A stretch of DNA of 12,240 nucleotides from Candidatus Aminicenantota bacterium. GTDB taxonomy: Bacteria; Acidobacteriota; Aminicenantia; UBA2199. Positions 6,083 to 12,240 of the stretch are shown here, one piece after another. The DNA is taken from NCBI GenBank assembly GCA_030639705.1, contig DAOWKX010000258.1, positions 1-12,240 on the forward strand, written 5' to 3'. The notes beneath the pieces were generated by a model. The model did no database searches, was not told the DNA's origin, and saw nothing but the letters and a program-made list of their open reading frames with translations. A program made the position numbers and the translations under genes. Each line of letters opens with the position of its first letter. Position 1 is the stretch's first letter.

Positions 6083-7780
6083 ATGGTGAGAAGAGCCCTT
6101 GACACTCTGAAAAAATTCTGGACCTTAACCAAACATTTCAACCTCCGGTATATCAACAATGATACCCTCATATTTGATAAACAAAAAAGAGTCAATCTGA
6201 TTGCATTATTCTCCTTATTGGCAGTTTCCATGGGCTTCCTCTCCCATCTATTGCTGCGGCTTTATTTATTCGGCCTCCAACCGGATCCTTGCCAAATATG
6301 GCTTGAAAAAACATATTTTATGACCATTCTGATGTCTCTGGTAGGAATAATCTTTACCATCATGTGGGATAATTTATCACCGGACCACAGAGATTACCTC
6401 AATTTAGTGGTTTTGCCCATAAGGCCCACCACACTTTTTTTATCTAAATTGTTGAGCATTGTGATTTTTGTGGGATTAACCACACTGGTATTCAACCTTT
6501 TTTCCACATTAATATTTTCATTTTATTTAACCCGGCGGTTAAACATCCATCCCCTCGGCTTCGGATTTTTTCATTATCTCACCCATTTTTTAGCCTACCT
6601 GTTCATTTTCTTTATCATTGCCAGTATTCAGGGAATCATCAGAGGCCTGTTCAAAAATAAATGGTATCGAAACATATCAACGATTCTGCAGACTACTTTT
6701 CTTACCCTGTTTATCTCAACCCTTATATGGTTCCCCAGCATATTTCCCTTATTGCCTTCCCTGAAAGAAGAATCCTCGTCATTCGTGTATCTATTCCCTC
6801 CCTTATGGTTTGTCGGTCTTGGAGAAATATTGATGGGCAGAAATGATTCAACATTTTCCGTCTATATTTATATCATTATCATTGCCTTTACAATACCGGT
6901 TGGCCTATATCTACTCAGTATTCCGGGATTCTTTAGAAAACATCTTAAGACCAGGCAATCTCCCCGGAAGACTCTCAAACCGTCAAAAATAAAAACTGCG
7001 CTGAAAAAGAGTTTTGACTCCATGATACTTGGGAATCCACTGGAACGAGGAAGCTTTTATTTCTCTTTAAAAACCCTGAACCGGAGCAAGAAACATAAAA
7101 TGCATCTGTTGACATTTCTGGTAGCCCCTTCGATATTAGTTTTCATTACTCTGACGATTTTATACCTGAAATTTGAAGCCCCCTATTTTAAAACTATCAA
7201 CATATATTTAATAGCCGTTCCGCTGATCCTGATTTTTTTCATGGTATGGGGAATCAGGATTACCATCACTCATGTGGTAAATCCGGCTGCCAACTGGATT
7301 TTTACCTTAAAACCCCCTAAAGACAGCAGACATTTCCTATCAGGAGCAAAAAAGGCCTTCACCTTCTCAATTATTCTTCCCCTCCTGATGATATTATTAT
7401 TTATCTATTTTTACTTATGGGGTTTATTGGCCGCAGCGAGTCATTTATTCTACTGCCTGGCCTGTTCTTTATTGTTAATTAACCTGTTATTCATTAATTA
7501 TCCATATATACCCTTCATCAGTCCCCCGGAAAGGAAGAGGCGCAATCACAAGGTTTCCGGACTTACTTTTCTTATTGGATTTTTTAGCTTTACCTATTTA
7601 TTTTCGGTGCTGGGAATCTATCTTATCCGGAATCCAGAATTTTATATCCTGTTTTATCTCTCCGTAATCATGATATTCTTCCTGATGAAATGGATTTATT
7701 ATTATTATCATGGAGAACTGATTTTTACCTATAACAAAGTTCTGGACCGGGTCATGGTAAACCTTGAATTTGATCCCTAA
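6083..7780 (+). CDS. ABC-2-type permease with about 12 membrane helices
   Basis: This is the membrane partner of the preceding ATPase. I count about 12 hydrophobic helices in two halves: roughly 38-65, 78-95, 117-148, 163-186, 199-225 and 258-280, then 342-362, 372-390, 426-446, 447-472, 491-515 and 519-541. A basic cytoplasmic linker (285-340) joins the halves and contains GNPLERGSFYFSLKTLNRSK. A second loop has NPAANWIFTLK (400-410). Both loops resemble segments I recall from large exporter permeases of Acidobacteria-like genomes. No clear ribosome site precedes the ATG. The gene is in the same frame as the ATPase, 45 bases after its TGA with no stop between, so coupled translation or stop readthrough is possible. 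There are no catalytic motifs and the cargo is unknown. Confidence 0.8.
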   Translation: MVRRALDTLKKFWTLTKHFNLRYINNDTLIFDKQKRVNLIALFSLLAVSMGFLSHLLLRLYLFGLQPDPCQIWLEKTYFMTILMSLVGIIFTIMWDNLSPDHRDYLNLVVLPIRPTTLFLSKLLSIVIFVGLTTLVFNLFSTLIFSFYLTRRLNIHPLGFGFFHYLTHFLAYLFIFFIIASIQGIIRGLFKNKWYRNISTILQTTFLTLFISTLIWFPSIFPLLPSLKEESSSFVYLFPPLWFVGLGEILMGRNDSTFSVYIYIIIIAFTIPVGLYLLSIPGFFRKHLKTRQSPRKTLKPSKIKTALKKSFDSMILGNPLERGSFYFSLKTLNRSKKHKMHLLTFLVAPSILVFITLTILYLKFEAPYFKTINIYLIAVPLILIFFMVWGIRITITHVVNPAANWIFTLKPPKDSRHFLSGAKKAFTFSIILPLLMILLFIYFYLWGLLAAASHLFYCLACSLLLINLLFINYPYIPFISPPERKRRNHKVSGLTFLIGFFSFTYLFSVLGIYLIRNPEFYILFYLSVIMIFFLMKWIYYYYHGELIFTYNKVLDRVMVNLEFDP

Positions 7781-7863
7781 AGCAAAAGATACACTTAGTG
7801 ACCCTGTTTTTTAATTTTTCCCCTGTTCTGTACCAAATATGTGACACCATACATTTATAAAAA

Positions 7864-7880
7864 TTGGCATTGAAATTGCT
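7864..7880 (+). promoter_or_regulatory. Sigma54-type (-24/-12) promoter of the FecR-like gene
   Basis: TTGGCA, then six bases, then TTGCT matches the sigma54 consensus YTGGCACGRNNNTTGCW at every fixed position except the CG after TTGGCA, which is TT here. The invariant GG (7866-7867) and GC (7878-7879) are correctly spaced. Transcription would start near 7891, leaving a leader of about 20 bases with a strong ribosome site. The rival reading is a sigma70 pair, TTGGCA (7864-7869) and TATAGT (7885-7890), but its spacer is a short 15 bases. No sigma54 activator gene is in the window. Confidence 0.5.
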
Positions 7881-7911
7881 TCTTTATAGTGATACAGCAT
7901 GAGGAGGAGCA

Positions 7912-9669
7912 ATGAAAAAACAATATTTTTTAACCGTGTTTGTTGCCCTTATTTTTTTATCTGCGATCAATGGCTACTCAGAAATCAATGATATATACTG
8001 CCATTTCACTCTGGTAGAAGGAGATGTATACATTTTTAAATCCAATAAGGATCAGGCTGTTAAGGCTGTTGTCAACCATCCATTAATCCAGGGCGATATC
8101 GTCTATACCAATGGTAATGGAAGGTGTGAACTCCAATTCAATAACGGAACCATCATGAGAATGAATAATCACACTGAACTGCAGCTCACCACTGTCCTCT
8201 CTCCCAGTCTGACCTCTAATAAAAAAATAACCACACTCCATCTCAATAAAGGACAGGTTTTTTCTATGAATCAAATCTATAAAAGAGAAATCTTTCAGCT
8301 GATCACACCCGAAAGCTCGATAAAAATGAATGCCCGTTCCACTAACTCCGTTTTGGTTAATAAAAAAGGCCATACCCATATATATGTGATGCGGGGTAAA
8401 GTGGGTGTGCTTTATGATGAAAACCCTCAAACCCTTAAACATGAATCCATCAGGGCCGGAAATGGGTACTGGTTCAAAGAAAATAAAATGATCCCGGAAC
8501 ACAAAAAAATGAGTGCTGATTTTATGCTCTGGAATGAAAAAATTAACACTAATTTTAAGGACCTCCATTATGGAAAGAGCAAGATTCCTCCGGTCATATA
8601 CAGGCGTTCACCGGGAATTGTCCATTTTGCCGAACGGTTTTCCACCCGTTTTGGCTCCTGGGAATACAATGAACTCTTTGGATATGTTTGGAAACCAGCT
8701 GATTTTGTGTTTCAGGGCAAACGGCCGTTTTTTGATGCCAACTATGTTGAAATAAACGGAGAACTGATTCTGGTCCCCAATCAGCCCTGGGGATGGGCAC
8801 CGGCTAACTTGGGAACCTGGTTCTGGACTAAAACCCAGGGCTGGATCTGGATCCCCGGAGATGCATTCTCAAGATCAGTATGTGGTGTCGGTTTAAAAAA
8901 TTACCCCTGGGATTGGTTGTGGGAAATGATGTTCCCCTATTTGACTGATCACATATTTACCAGAGTAATTCTTAAAGATCCATACTGGAATTGGCTCTAT
9001 TTTACCCCAAATTATTGGATAATGAAGGTATTTGGAAACTTTGAATTATACCGGGCATATCGAACAGGTGGAGCAAAATACTGGCGTCTGGCCTATTTAA
9101 AAACTTTCAAACAGAAACCGCCATATAAAAAACCCGGTCATGCCAATATCCCAGAAAACATCAAATCCATTATGAACAGAATGAACCGGGTTCCCTTTGC
9201 CGCTGTGAAAAAATATTTTTCTGAAAACAGGCCTGACTCATTTAAATACATCCATTCAATTCAGATCAAATCCCTGAACAACCGTATAAATAAAGAAAAC
9301 CTGCCCGGATTTTTAAAAGCAAAAATAAACCGGATTAGCAATGATGCAAAACCAGTCAATAATCATCTGAGTCTATATAAAAAAGATTGGAATCCTGATG
9401 CTAAGTGGAGCCGAAGGAATGGAATCAATATATTTTACTCAACCAGAAAAAATGAAGTGGTCTGCCCTGAACTGAAACTATCATCCAGGAATCTCAAAGG
9501 ATATCAGAAATCCCAGCTAAAACGTTCGGCGATGAACAGAGGCTCTTCTGCTTCTGTGACACCTGTTTGTACTTCATCCTGTTCTTCCAGCAACACCACC
9601 ACCAGTTCGACTTCCAGACAGAGCAGCTCTTCACAATCATCCCGCGGAGGTGGCAATGGTAAAAAGTAA
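7912..9669 (+). CDS. Secreted FecR-domain protein with Trp-rich repeat and Ser-rich tail
   Basis: A signal peptide (1-23, MKKQYFLTVF then a hydrophobic core) is followed by a FecR-like domain at about 34-170: VEGDVYIF, a GDIVYTNGNGRCELQF strand pair and NNGTIMRMN, the usual FecR beta pattern. A Trp-rich segment follows (about 249-340), with FGSWEY, YVWKPADF, WGWAPANLGTWFW and GWIWIPGD. It resembles the DUF6600-type repeats found after FecR domains in secreted proteins. A basic region follows, and the C-terminus (544-585) is a Ser/Thr-rich tail ending GGGNGKK with two cysteines. No membrane anchor is seen, so it should be periplasmic or surface-associated. Unlike classical FecR it has no N-terminal anti-sigma segment or transmembrane helix, so it is probably a structural or sensing protein rather than an anti-sigma factor. 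A strong ribosome site, AGGAGGAG (7902-7909), fixes the start. It lies 158 bases before the ECF sigma gene. Confidence 0.75.
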   Translation: MKKQYFLTVFVALIFLSAINGYSEINDIYCHFTLVEGDVYIFKSNKDQAVKAVVNHPLIQGDIVYTNGNGRCELQFNNGTIMRMNNHTELQLTTVLSPSLTSNKKITTLHLNKGQVFSMNQIYKREIFQLITPESSIKMNARSTNSVLVNKKGHTHIYVMRGKVGVLYDENPQTLKHESIRAGNGYWFKENKMIPEHKKMSADFMLWNEKINTNFKDLHYGKSKIPPVIYRRSPGIVHFAERFSTRFGSWEYNELFGYVWKPADFVFQGKRPFFDANYVEINGELILVPNQPWGWAPANLGTWFWTKTQGWIWIPGDAFSRSVCGVGLKNYPWDWLWEMMFPYLTDHIFTRVILKDPYWNWLYFTPNYWIMKVFGNFELYRAYRTGGAKYWRLAYLKTFKQKPPYKKPGHANIPENIKSIMNRMNRVPFAAVKKYFSENRPDSFKYIHSIQIKSLNNRINKENLPGFLKAKINRISNDAKPVNNHLSLYKKDWNPDAKWSRRNGINIFYSTRKNEVVCPELKLSSRNLKGYQKSQLKRSAMNRGSSASVTPVCTSSCSSSNTTTSSTSRQSSSSQSSRGGGNGKK

Positions 9670-9754
9670 TAAAACTGATTACCCACCTCGATCCAGGTCT
9701 TAAGGTTTCATTTTTTCCCGTTTAGGTCATCTTATATTAAACATCTCCTTGGTT

Positions 9755-9775
9755 TTTATCCCAAAAAAGGGTAAA
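9755..9775 (+). other. Small hairpin in the leader before the sigma-factor gene
   Basis: TTTA-CCC (9755-9762, with one bulged T) pairs with GGGTAAA (9769-9775) around a six-A loop. No T-run follows, so it is not a standard terminator. It sits about 50 bases before the ECF sigma ATG in a 158-base gap that otherwise lacks clear promoter boxes. A regulatory role is only a possibility. Confidence 0.25.
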
Positions 9776-9827
9776 CATGTAAATGGATTTCTTTGTTGAT
9801 GCGTATATAAAGTAGATATTCAGTATT

Positions 9828-10385
9828 ATGAACGAAACAGCGATTATCCAACAAAGTCTGGCTGGAAATCCCGATGCGTTTGCCCAGCTGGTCAACCGCT
9901 ATCAGTGTAATGTCATCGCTCTGGCCATGAACATCACCGGGGATGCAGATGATGCCCGGGATGTGGCTCAGGATTCTTTCATGCAGGCATTTACCAATCT
10001 GCATCGGTTTGACCGTAATAGAACCTTTAAGAAATGGCTGATGGGAATTACAGTCAAGCGGAGTATCGATCGGGTCAGGAAGAACAAATCCTTTCTGAAA
10101 TTCTTTAAACGCTATATGCGAGTAGCTAAAACAGAAGATACGCTCAACACAAAGATGATTGAAGATTCATTAATCATCCACCCATTATTAAAAAAATTGA
10201 ATGGAAAAGAACGATCTATTTTATCTCTATATATAAATGAGAGTTACTCCGCCAAGGAAATCGGAACCATGCTCAATTGCTCTGAAAATACCATCCGGGT
10301 TCATCTTTTCAACGCCCGGAAAAAATTGAAAAAAGAACTGTTAAATAATCCGGTCCCCGGAGGTAATTATGAGGTGGTAAAATGA
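9828..10385 (+). CDS. ECF-type RNA polymerase sigma factor
   Basis: This sigma70-family extracytoplasmic-function factor directs RNA polymerase to a small regulon. Region 2 spans about 18-84, with the typical ITGDADDARDVAQDSFMQAF (36-55) and FKKWLMGITVKRSIDRVRK (67-85). A linker (86-120) follows. Region 4 (about 121-172) holds the helix-turn-helix YSAKEIGTMLNCSENTIRVHL (140-160) and ARKKLKKEL. At 185 residues it is the usual ECF length with no C-terminal extension. The start MNETAIIQQSLAG matches the family's normal N-terminus and an in-frame TAG lies at 9813-9815, yet no ribosome-binding sequence is visible before the ATG. Its TGA overlaps the ATG of the anti-sigma gene (ATGA at 10382-10385), the usual sign of co-translation. 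I found no GGAAC-type autoregulatory promoter upstream. Confidence 0.92.
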   Translation: MNETAIIQQSLAGNPDAFAQLVNRYQCNVIALAMNITGDADDARDVAQDSFMQAFTNLHRFDRNRTFKKWLMGITVKRSIDRVRKNKSFLKFFKRYMRVAKTEDTLNTKMIEDSLIIHPLLKKLNGKERSILSLYINESYSAKEIGTMLNCSENTIRVHLFNARKKLKKELLNNPVPGGNYEVVK

Positions 10386-10858
10386 AATGTAAAATAGTTA
10401 TTTTCCTTTATTGGATCTTTCCCAATAAAAAGTGGCAAGCATATTTAATTCAAAAACATTTTTCCAGCTGTGAAAGATGCCAAAAAAGAATTGATTCAGA
10501 CACCCATATCAAAAGCCTGTTGATTTCTGCCGAAGATTTACATCCCCGACCAGACCTCTGGACAGATATGGAGGAGGCAATTAAATCATATCCCAAAATA
10601 AGAAAACCGGTTATTCCTGAATCAAAGCCAATCATCTTTCCAAAATGGCAATGGATTGCAGCAGCATTAATATTGACTGGGTTGATCATTTTAATCCCCA
10701 TACAGATTTTAAAAAACCGTCCGGATGCCATTCAAAAAACAACCAGGAATCAAATCGTATTGAAATCAATAAAAATTGAGGAATCTACGGCAAAAGCCTA
10801 TTTTTTCCAGTCAAAAAATCCCAATCGCCTGATCATTTGGGCACAAAAAACAAATTAG
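10382..10858 (+). CDS. Membrane-anchored zinc-finger anti-sigma factor
   Basis: It should bind and silence the ECF sigma factor encoded just before it. The N-terminal cytoplasmic part has the ZAS zinc-binding pattern: Cys3, then His26-x3-Cys30-x2-Cys33 (HFSSCERC). One membrane helix lies at about 91-110 (WIAAALILTGLIILIPIQIL). The 48-residue outer part ends AKAYFFQSKNPNRLIIWAQK, which looks like a short periplasmic sensor tail. The start overlaps the sigma stop codon, and GAGGTGG (10371-10377) serves as ribosome site inside the sigma gene. The TonB_C-STN gene follows after nine bases, with its AGGAGG overlapping this gene's stop codon, so the three genes form one operon. Release of sigma could follow a signal sensed by the tail; the signal is unknown. 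Confidence 0.85.
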   Translation: MKCKIVIFLYWIFPNKKWQAYLIQKHFSSCERCQKRIDSDTHIKSLLISAEDLHPRPDLWTDMEEAIKSYPKIRKPVIPESKPIIFPKWQWIAAALILTGLIILIPIQILKNRPDAIQKTTRNQIVLKSIKIEESTAKAYFFQSKNPNRLIIWAQKTN

Positions 10859-10867
10859 GAGGCGTTT

Positions 10868-12037
10868 ATGAGACTATTTAAATTTTTAATCCTGTTATTT
10901 TTAATTTTGTTTCTACTGGTCAGCTCCCCCCCTATACTGGCTAATCCGGACACCCAGGTTGATTTACGTCTGTATAAGGGATCTTTCCCGCAAAAATCCA
11001 CGGACAAAGTCAGTGTGACCACTTCCTATTACCTGAAGCCCATGTTTTCCGGAACCATTATCCTGGATTCAAAACTTAAGGAAGAAAAAGAAGAGATCAA
11101 GAAGGTATTCAATCTGCTGGACTTGAAGTTGATCACCCAGGCCAAATGGGGATGGAAACAGGGGAGGAAAACTAAAAAATTTCAGGTCATTACCCTGGAT
11201 AACCGTGAATTTCTTTTACAATTTTTCCAGCTTGACAAAAATGATAACTTCAAACTGGAAGTAATTGAAAAAGCAAAGGAGAAGGCCAAGAAATTACTGG
11301 AAGCAGAAATCATTCTTCCCCAGGAGAGAACTTCAATTTTCGGATTTGAAAACTCAGCGGGAAGGCCCTATTTTATTTCCCTCCAGCGGGGCAGGGACAG
11401 GGAAATCACAGGTAAAGAATCCCTGATGGTGGCATCAATCAAGCGTCCACGGCTGATCAAACGGGTACAGCCCAAATATCCCAAGGAAGCCTTGAAAAAG
11501 AATATCAGCGGAAAAGTAATTCTGGAATGCACAACCGATATCTATGGAAAGGTCACAACTCTTGACCTGATAGAGGGACACCCGATTCTGAGTCAGGCTG
11601 CCATTGAAGCGGTCAAGCAGTGGGTCTATGAACCCTACATATTGAATAAAGAACCACAGGGAGTAAAATTTACAGTTCTGATCAAATTCAACCTGGCAGG
11701 CAAGAAAAAAGGCAAATCGGATCAATCTCTTGAAAAAATCTCAAAGAAAAATGAAAAGTTTACCCGGGAAAAGCTGATCAACAATTTAAAAAACAACACC
11801 TTTAGCGGAGAGCCCATGGATTTTGAGTTCGAAAATGCAGATCTGAAAAATGTCATACATTTTCTTTCCAAAATTTCCAACCTGAAAATGACCATAGATA
11901 AAGGAATCACTGGAAAGGTCACCTGCAAGTTCAATCATGTCCCCTGGGACAAGGCCCTGGCTTCCTTTTTACAGAAAAGCCGCCTGGAATTGGTACTGGA
12001 GAATAACCAACTCAAAATCAGGAAATTGAAAAAATAG
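10868..12037 (+). CDS. Secreted TonB C-terminal domain - STN domain fusion protein
   Basis: After a signal peptide (1-25, ending PILA) comes an unrecognised, probably beta-rich domain (about 31-180). A TonB C-terminal domain follows at 198-277: RVQPKYPKEALKKNISGKV, GKVTTLDLIEGHP, AAIEAVKQWVYEPY. A Lys-rich linker (279-310) leads to a secretin/TonB short N-terminal (STN) domain at 316-387: MDFEFENADLKNVIHFLS, then VTCKFNHVPWDKALASFLQ. TonB normally spans the inner membrane and pulls on outer-membrane receptors, while STN domains sit at the N-terminus of receptors and secretins and pass signals to FecR-like partners. Here both are in one soluble periplasmic protein, TonB domain first. It has no membrane anchor after the signal peptide, no secretin channel and no plug or barrel. 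AGGAGG (10857-10862) fixes the start. It probably acts with the operon's anti-sigma factor; the mechanism is unknown. Confidence 0.85.
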   Translation: MRLFKFLILLFLILFLLVSSPPILANPDTQVDLRLYKGSFPQKSTDKVSVTTSYYLKPMFSGTIILDSKLKEEKEEIKKVFNLLDLKLITQAKWGWKQGRKTKKFQVITLDNREFLLQFFQLDKNDNFKLEVIEKAKEKAKKLLEAEIILPQERTSIFGFENSAGRPYFISLQRGRDREITGKESLMVASIKRPRLIKRVQPKYPKEALKKNISGKVILECTTDIYGKVTTLDLIEGHPILSQAAIEAVKQWVYEPYILNKEPQGVKFTVLIKFNLAGKKKGKSDQSLEKISKKNEKFTREKLINNLKNNTFSGEPMDFEFENADLKNVIHFLSKISNLKMTIDKGITGKVTCKFNHVPWDKALASFLQKSRLELVLENNQLKIRKLKK

Positions 12038-12061
12038 TCTGGTTGCGGACTGATATCCATA

Positions 12062-12240
12062 ATGAAAGAGCACAGTACTATATTCATTTTTATTATTTTA
12101 ATGTTCATTTCACTGACATCAACCTGCAACAAATCTCTAAACACACTACCTGAAATAGAGAAAGCAAAAGAACAGAAATGGATAAATTTAGTATCAAATG
12201 GAGACCGGGAATTTCAAAAAATGTACTGGGCCGGATGGAA
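12062..12240 (+). CDS. Start of a small exported protein or lipoprotein (partial)
   Basis: An open frame begins at ATG 12062, 24 bases after the TonB_C-STN stop, and runs off the window with no stop, giving 59 residues. It starts MKEHST, then a hydrophobic core (IFIFIILMFISLTS) and TC at 20-21, which looks like a lipoprotein signal, though Thr before the Cys is not the usual Gly/Ala/Ser. The mature part begins NKSLNTLPEIEK and contains WINLVSNGD and MYWAGW, which I do not recognise. No clear ribosome site is visible. Position suggests it continues the sigma/anti-sigma/TonB_C-STN operon. Confidence 0.6.
   Translation, partial: MKEHSTIFIFIILMFISLTSTCNKSLNTLPEIEKAKEQKWINLVSNGDREFQKMYWAGW

Noticed and set aside
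7790..7822. Possible terminator after the permease: CACTTAGTG dyad followed by T-runs
   Set aside because: The stem is only three pairs once a loop is allowed, too weak to call despite the nearby TTTTTT.
8083..8568. 161-codon open frame on the minus strand inside the FecR-like gene
   Set aside because: It lies wholly opposite a well-supported gene with clear domains; the product has no recognisable motif and looks like an antisense shadow.
7912..9669. Reading the FecR-like protein as a classical FecR anti-sigma regulator
   Set aside because: It starts with a signal peptide and has no cytoplasmic anti-sigma segment or internal membrane helix, and the ECF gene has its own zinc-finger anti-sigma partner.

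Overview
The window reads as chromosomal DNA from an AT-rich, Gram-negative-type bacterium. Support for an outer membrane and periplasm comes from signal peptides, a TonB C-terminal domain fused to a secretin/TonB N-terminal (STN) domain, a FecR-like secreted protein and an ECF sigma/anti-sigma pair. The set of an ABC-2 exporter, a FecR-like Trp-rich protein, an ECF sigma factor with a zinc-finger anti-sigma factor, and a TonB_C/STN protein is reminiscent of Acidobacteriota or Aminicenantota-like genomes. That placement is inference from gene style and is weak. I see no tRNA, rRNA, CRISPR array or transposase.

Layout. (1) Bases 1-231 are a short GC-richer stretch that may be the tail of a gene, followed by a very AT-rich leader. 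(2) Bases 232-4020 hold a convergent carbohydrate pair: a GH130-type glycosidase/phosphorylase (+) and a two-domain GT4 glycosyltransferase with a C-terminal helical-barrel-like domain (-), separated by a bidirectional terminator hairpin. (3) Bases 4255-4905 hold an orphan protein with a ParB/sulfiredoxin-like DGHH motif. (4) Bases 4906-5272 are non-coding and contain a GC-rich block with an imperfect inverted repeat, then a sigma70-like promoter lying almost on top of the next start codon. (5) Bases 5273-7780 encode an ABC exporter: an ATPase with glutamine at the switch-histidine position, and a 12-helix permease. (6) Bases 7864-12240 form an envelope and regulation block: a sigma54-like promoter, a secreted FecR/Trp-rich protein, an ECF sigma factor overlapping its zinc-finger anti-sigma factor, a secreted TonB_C-STN fusion, and the start of a small exported protein or lipoprotein running off the window.

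How the genes may work together. The GH130 enzyme and GT4 enzyme probably act on the same mannose-type oligosaccharide or glycan, one making and one trimming or phosphorolysing it; the substrate cannot be read from sequence. In the last block the ECF factor should be held by the membrane anti-sigma factor. The FecR-like and TonB_C-STN proteins look like periplasmic sensing or scaffolding parts, but no TonB-dependent receptor, ExbB/ExbD or true secretin lies in the window, so any signalling circuit is a hypothesis. Base composition changes along the window: hand counts of single 60-base lines give 28% GC at 241-300, 57% at 5101-5160 and 42% at 11461-11520. The carbohydrate pair may therefore have a different history from the right-hand half.
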